64,000 nucleotides of DNA. Source: Flavobacterium piscisymbiosum (GTDB taxonomy: Bacteria > Bacteroidota > Bacteroidia > Flavobacteriales > Flavobacteriaceae). The DNA is taken from assembly GCF_020905295.1 (NCBI RefSeq), contig NZ_JAJJMM010000001.1, forward strand, positions 3,472,001-3,536,000. Direction: 5' to 3'. The notes below the pieces were generated by a model. It did not search any database. It was not told the DNA's origin and saw only the letters and a list, made by a program, of their open reading frames with translations. This document shows positions 61,046-64,000 of the stretch, piece by piece. The position numbers and the translations under genes were made by a program. Numbering within the stretch: the first letter of the stretch is position 1; the number at the start of each line of letters is the position of its first letter.

Positions 61046-61449
61046 TGAGATATTTACTTGATACAAGCATTTGTGTTTTCTTTTTAGGAGGAAGATTGAA
61101 TCTTGATAAAATAGTAAAAGAAGTTGGATTGGATAACTGTTATATTTCTGAAATTACAGTTGCAGAACTTCGATTTGGTGCTGAAAATAGTGATGATCCA
61201 ATAAAATCGAATAAAGCCGTGGATATTTTTTTAAAAGGTTTAGCTATTATTCCAATTTTTGGCTCGATTAAAAGATATGCAATCGAAAAAGTACGGCTTA
61301 GAAAAATTGGAAAGCCAATAAATGATGAATTTGATCTTTTGATAGGTGTCACTGCAATTGAAAATCAATTAATCTTGGTTACTGATAATACTAAAGATTT
61401 TAAACTTTTAAACGGAATTCAAATGGAGAATTGGTTTGAAAGAGCTTAA
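61045..61449 (+). CDS. vapC: PIN-domain toxin (VapC-like RNase)
   Basis: A 134-residue PIN ribonuclease. The acidic active site is complete: Asp6 in RYLLDTSICVFFL, Glu41 in SEITVAELRFGAEN, Asp97 in INDEFDLLIGVTAIEN and Asp114 in LVTDNTKDFKLLNGI. It would cut tRNA or rRNA when freed from its antitoxin. Its start ATG shares one A with the antitoxin stop (TAATG). The antitoxin is more AT-rich than the neighbours, but base use gives no clear sign of transfer. Confidence 0.93.
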   Translation: MRYLLDTSICVFFLGGRLNLDKIVKEVGLDNCYISEITVAELRFGAENSDDPIKSNKAVDIFLKGLAIIPIFGSIKRYAIEKVRLRKIGKPINDEFDLLIGVTAIENQLILVTDNTKDFKLLNGIQMENWFERA

Positions 61450-61504
61450 GTTTTTCTTATTGATTTTTTTTCAGATAGTTTTCTAAATCCTATAAAATAT
61501 CTAC

Positions 61505-63955
61505 ATGTTTTTTGTCGAAGTTGTTCTACCGCTTTCTTTAGCCAAAACCTTTACTTATCGTATTTCTGAGGCCGAATTCCATTTTATTAAAAAAGGAATG
61601 CGAGTTGCGGTGCCTTTTGGTAAAAGTAAAATATATACAGCGTTGGTTATTGATATTCATCAAAATGAACCAAGCTTATATGATGCCAAAGAAATTCATC
61701 AAATATTAGACGAAAAACCTATTGCGACCGAAATCCAGATCAAACACTGGCTTTGGGTGGCAAACTATTATATGTGTGGCATTGGCGATGTATATCGTGG
61801 CGCTTTTCCCAGCGGATTATTGCTGGAAAGTGAAACTGTAGTTTCGCATAAGACGGATACGCTGGTAAATGATTCTGAACTTTCTGATGACGAATTCTTG
61901 ATTTACGAAGCCTTGCATCATCAAAGTTCGCTTAAGGTTGGGGAAATTGTTTCTATTTTGAACAAAAAGAATATTTTTCCGATTCTTCAAAAACTAATTG
62001 CAAAAGATATTATTGTTTTAGAAGAAGAAATAAAAGAAAGTTATAAGCCAAAATTGGTTCGGTATGTAAAACTGCATGCAAAATACGAATCAGATAATGG
62101 TTTGGGAGAATTGCTGGAAGTTTTAAAAAGTGCTAATAAACAAAAGGAAATTGTTTTGGCTTACTTTCAACTAATGGCTTCTGAAAAGAAACCCATAACT
62201 GTCAAAAAACTGGTTGAGGTTTCGAATTCAACTTCAACTACAGTAAAAGCTTTAATTGATAAAGAAATTTTCGAAGAATATCTTTTGCAGCAAGATCGTG
62301 TTTCATTTTCCGGACAAGCAACTGAGAAGCAATTATTGTTAAGTGAAGCTCAGAATACTGCTTTTGAATCGATTAAAAATAGTTTTTTAGATAAAGAAGT
62401 TTGTTTGCTTCACGGTGTTACATCAAGCGGAAAAACAGAAATTTATATCAAGCTAATTGAAGAATATTTATTGACAGGAAAACAAGTTTTGTATTTGTTG
62501 CCTGAAATTGCGCTTACTACGCAATTGGTATCGCGTTTACGACTTCATTTTGGCGATAAAGTAGCAGTTTTTCATTCTAAATACAGTAATAATGAAAGAG
62601 TTGAGGTTTGGAAACAAACACTCGAAAATTCAACAAAAGCCCAAATTGTAATAGGAGCAAGGTCGGCCTTGTTTCTTCCGTTTGAGAACTTAGGTTTGCT
62701 AATTGTTGATGAAGAACACGAGCAGACGTTTAAACAAACGGATCCTGCGCCAAGATATCACGCCAGGGATTCGGCTATTGTTTTGGCGAGTTTTCATAAT
62801 GCAAAAGTTTTACTGGGATCAGCTACGCCAAGTATCGAAACGTATTTTAATACGCAAACAGATAAATACGGTTTGGTTACGCTTACAGAACGTTATAATG
62901 ATGTTCGAATGCCAGAAGTGCTTTTGGTCGATTTAAAAGACAAGCATTTTAGAAAACGAATGACGGGGCATTTTAGTGATCTTTTAATTGAAGAAATTGC
63001 AGAAGCTTTGTCTTTAGGCGAGCAAGTGATTTTGTTTCAAAACAGACGTGGATATTCGCCCATAATAGAATGTATGACTTGCGGGCACGTACCACATTGT
63101 CAGCAATGTGATGTGAGTCTGGCTTTTCATAAACATAAAAATCAATTGCGTTGTCATTATTGCGGTTATTCTATTGCAAAACCAACGCATTGCCATAGTT
63201 GTTCAAGTATCGATTTAACAACAAAAGGATTTGGAACAGAACAAATCGAACAAGAGTTAGTGTCACTTTTTCCGAAGGCCAAAACAGGCAGAATGGATCA
63301 GGATACGACTCGCGGAAAGTTTGGCTTCGAAAAAATAATCGATTCGTTTAAAAATCGCGAAGTTGATATTTTGGTAGGAACTCAAATGCTGGCCAAAGGT
63401 CTGGATTTTGATAATGTAAGTCTGGTTGGGATTATGAATGCCGATAATATGCTGCATCATCCTGATTTCAGAGCTTTCGAGCGAAGTTTTCAAATGATGA
63501 CACAGGTGGCCGGAAGAGCGGGAAGATCAGAGAAACAGGGGAAAGTGGTAATTCAGACTTATAATCCTAATCATAATACAATTCAGCAGGTTACAAACCA
63601 TAATTATATGGGTATGTATAAGGAACAATTGTATGATCGTCAGATTTATAAATATCCGCCTTATTTCAGAATTATTAAGCTAACATTGAAACACCGTGAG
63701 TTTGAAAAGCTTAAAGAAGGTTCGATGTGGTTGTATCAGGTTTTGAGTCAAAATCTGGGTATTCCGGTTTTAGGACCTGAGGAGCCGGCGATTAGTAGAA
63801 TCAGGAATGAATATATCAGAACGATCCTGATTAAGATTCCGAATAATATGCCTTTAGCAGGCACAAAAAAAACTATTCAGAAAATGTTGAATAGTTTTGA
63901 AGCTGTAGCTCAGTACAGAGCTATAAAGGTTATTGCCAATGTCGATTTTTATTAA
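61505..63955 (+). CDS. priA: primosomal protein N' (replication restart helicase PriA)
   Basis: An 816-residue superfamily 2 DNA helicase that reloads the replisome at stalled forks. The N-terminal DNA-binding domain is short (MFFVEVVLPLSLAKTFTYRI, IKKGMRVAVPFGKSKIYTAL). The helicase has the Walker A LLHGVTSSGKTEIYIKLIEE, the DEEH box LGLLIVDEEHEQTFKQTDPA, and ATPSIETYFN. The zinc-binding cysteines are in ECMTCGHVPHCQQCDVSLAF and LRCHYCGYSIAKPTHCHSCS. The C-terminal helicase motif is VAGRAGRSEKQGKVVIQTYN. Length is typical. It runs to near the right edge of the window. Confidence 0.98.
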   Translation: MFFVEVVLPLSLAKTFTYRISEAEFHFIKKGMRVAVPFGKSKIYTALVIDIHQNEPSLYDAKEIHQILDEKPIATEIQIKHWLWVANYYMCGIGDVYRGAFPSGLLLESETVVSHKTDTLVNDSELSDDEFLIYEALHHQSSLKVGEIVSILNKKNIFPILQKLIAKDIIVLEEEIKESYKPKLVRYVKLHAKYESDNGLGELLEVLKSANKQKEIVLAYFQLMASEKKPITVKKLVEVSNSTSTTVKALIDKEIFEEYLLQQDRVSFSGQATEKQLLLSEAQNTAFESIKNSFLDKEVCLLHGVTSSGKTEIYIKLIEEYLLTGKQVLYLLPEIALTTQLVSRLRLHFGDKVAVFHSKYSNNERVEVWKQTLENSTKAQIVIGARSALFLPFENLGLLIVDEEHEQTFKQTDPAPRYHARDSAIVLASFHNAKVLLGSATPSIETYFNTQTDKYGLVTLTERYNDVRMPEVLLVDLKDKHFRKRMTGHFSDLLIEEIAEALSLGEQVILFQNRRGYSPIIECMTCGHVPHCQQCDVSLAFHKHKNQLRCHYCGYSIAKPTHCHSCSSIDLTTKGFGTEQIEQELVSLFPKAKTGRMDQDTTRGKFGFEKIIDSFKNREVDILVGTQMLAKGLDFDNVSLVGIMNADNMLHHPDFRAFERSFQMMTQVAGRAGRSEKQGKVVIQTYNPNHNTIQQVTNHNYMGMYKEQLYDRQIYKYPPYFRIIKLTLKHREFEKLKEGSMWLYQVLSQNLGIPVLGPEEPAISRIRNEYIRTILIKIPNNMPLAGTKKTIQKMLNSFEAVAQYRAIKVIANVDFY

Positions 63956-63956
63956 A

Positions 63957-64000
63957 TTATGATGACGTTGACAATGCTTTTACTAAATCTTCTTTTTTGT
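63957..64000 (-). CDS. 3' end of a convergent gene (partial)
   Basis: Reading in from the right edge, the minus strand gives KKEDLVKALSTSS then a stop at 63957-63959. This looks like a real C-terminus (helical, polar) and it converges with priA. Only 13 residues are visible, so no family can be assigned. The other two minus-strand frames give an early stop or a basic, unlikely sequence. Confidence 0.35.
   Translation of the reverse strand, partial: KKEDLVKALSTSS

Overview
The window is a contiguous piece of a Flavobacterium-type chromosome (phylum Bacteroidota). The evidence is AT-rich DNA of roughly one third G+C judged by eye, SusC/SusD outer-membrane genes, many promoters with the Bacteroidota -7 box TAnnTTTG instead of a sigma70 -10, very short leaders without Shine-Dalgarno sequences, many signal peptides ending in Q, and a BlaB/IND-like class B1 metallo-beta-lactamase. 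No rRNA, tRNA, CRISPR, prophage or classical IS element was seen. Both ends are cut inside genes.

Layout. 1-4.0 kb: the start of a Na+/H+ antiporter and secreted proteins, including a TlpA-like thioredoxin protein, all on the minus strand. 4.0-7.0 kb: dnaK behind a sigma54-like promoter and a structured RNA, then a RAYT (IS200-like) transposase between two REP-type palindromes. 7.1-12.2 kb: corA, pta, ackA and a DUF3995 membrane protein. 12.2-27.2 kb: a polysaccharide utilisation locus (PUL) with a membrane-tethered regulator, SusC, SusD, a GH144-type endo-beta-1,2-glucanase candidate, an alpha/beta-hydrolase, a GH3 beta-glucosidase, a glycerophosphodiesterase and a GH43-like enzyme with a discoidin domain. 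This set fits breakdown of beta-1,2-glucan, perhaps phosphoglycerol- or acyl-decorated periplasmic glucans of other bacteria. 27.3-33.8 kb: M28 peptidase, PAS histidine kinase, YiiX-type hydrolase, outer-membrane protein, kdsA, a second copy of the structured RNA, and nat. 33.9-35.7 kb: small membrane proteins and lipoproteins of unknown function.

36-38 kb holds a tight pair: an AGMO-like (alkylglycerol monooxygenase type) membrane hydroxylase and a YhhN/TMEM86-type lysoplasmalogenase. Together they look like an ether-lipid cleavage unit. 38-40 kb: a WG-repeat protein lying between two diverged copies of the clpS terminator, then clpS. 40.2-54 kb: prmA, an unknown two-gene operon, tpiA, a thioredoxin lipoprotein, a DoxX/BT_3928-type protein, a DUF1599 protein, folP, DUF4919 and lipoprotein genes, rlmH, a monooxygenase-like small protein and a secreted adenosine deaminase. 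54-64 kb: a GNAT-OsmC-pirin cluster, an AlkC-type DNA glycosylase, nadC, a YihY-DUF2147-metallo-beta-lactamase operon, a VapBC-like toxin-antitoxin pair and priA.

Intergenic DNA is unusually rich in repeats: heptamer microsatellites (13 x AAAATCT, 5 x AAAGAAT), several families of inverted repeat, dispersed ATCTGCG and CTTAGAACCTTAG words, and a tandem duplication that carries the tail of a gene. The signals I rate highest are the ether-lipid gene pair, the PUL with its possible decoration-removing enzymes, the sigma54-like dnaK promoter, the two copies of the structured RNA, and the WG-repeat gene between duplicated terminators.
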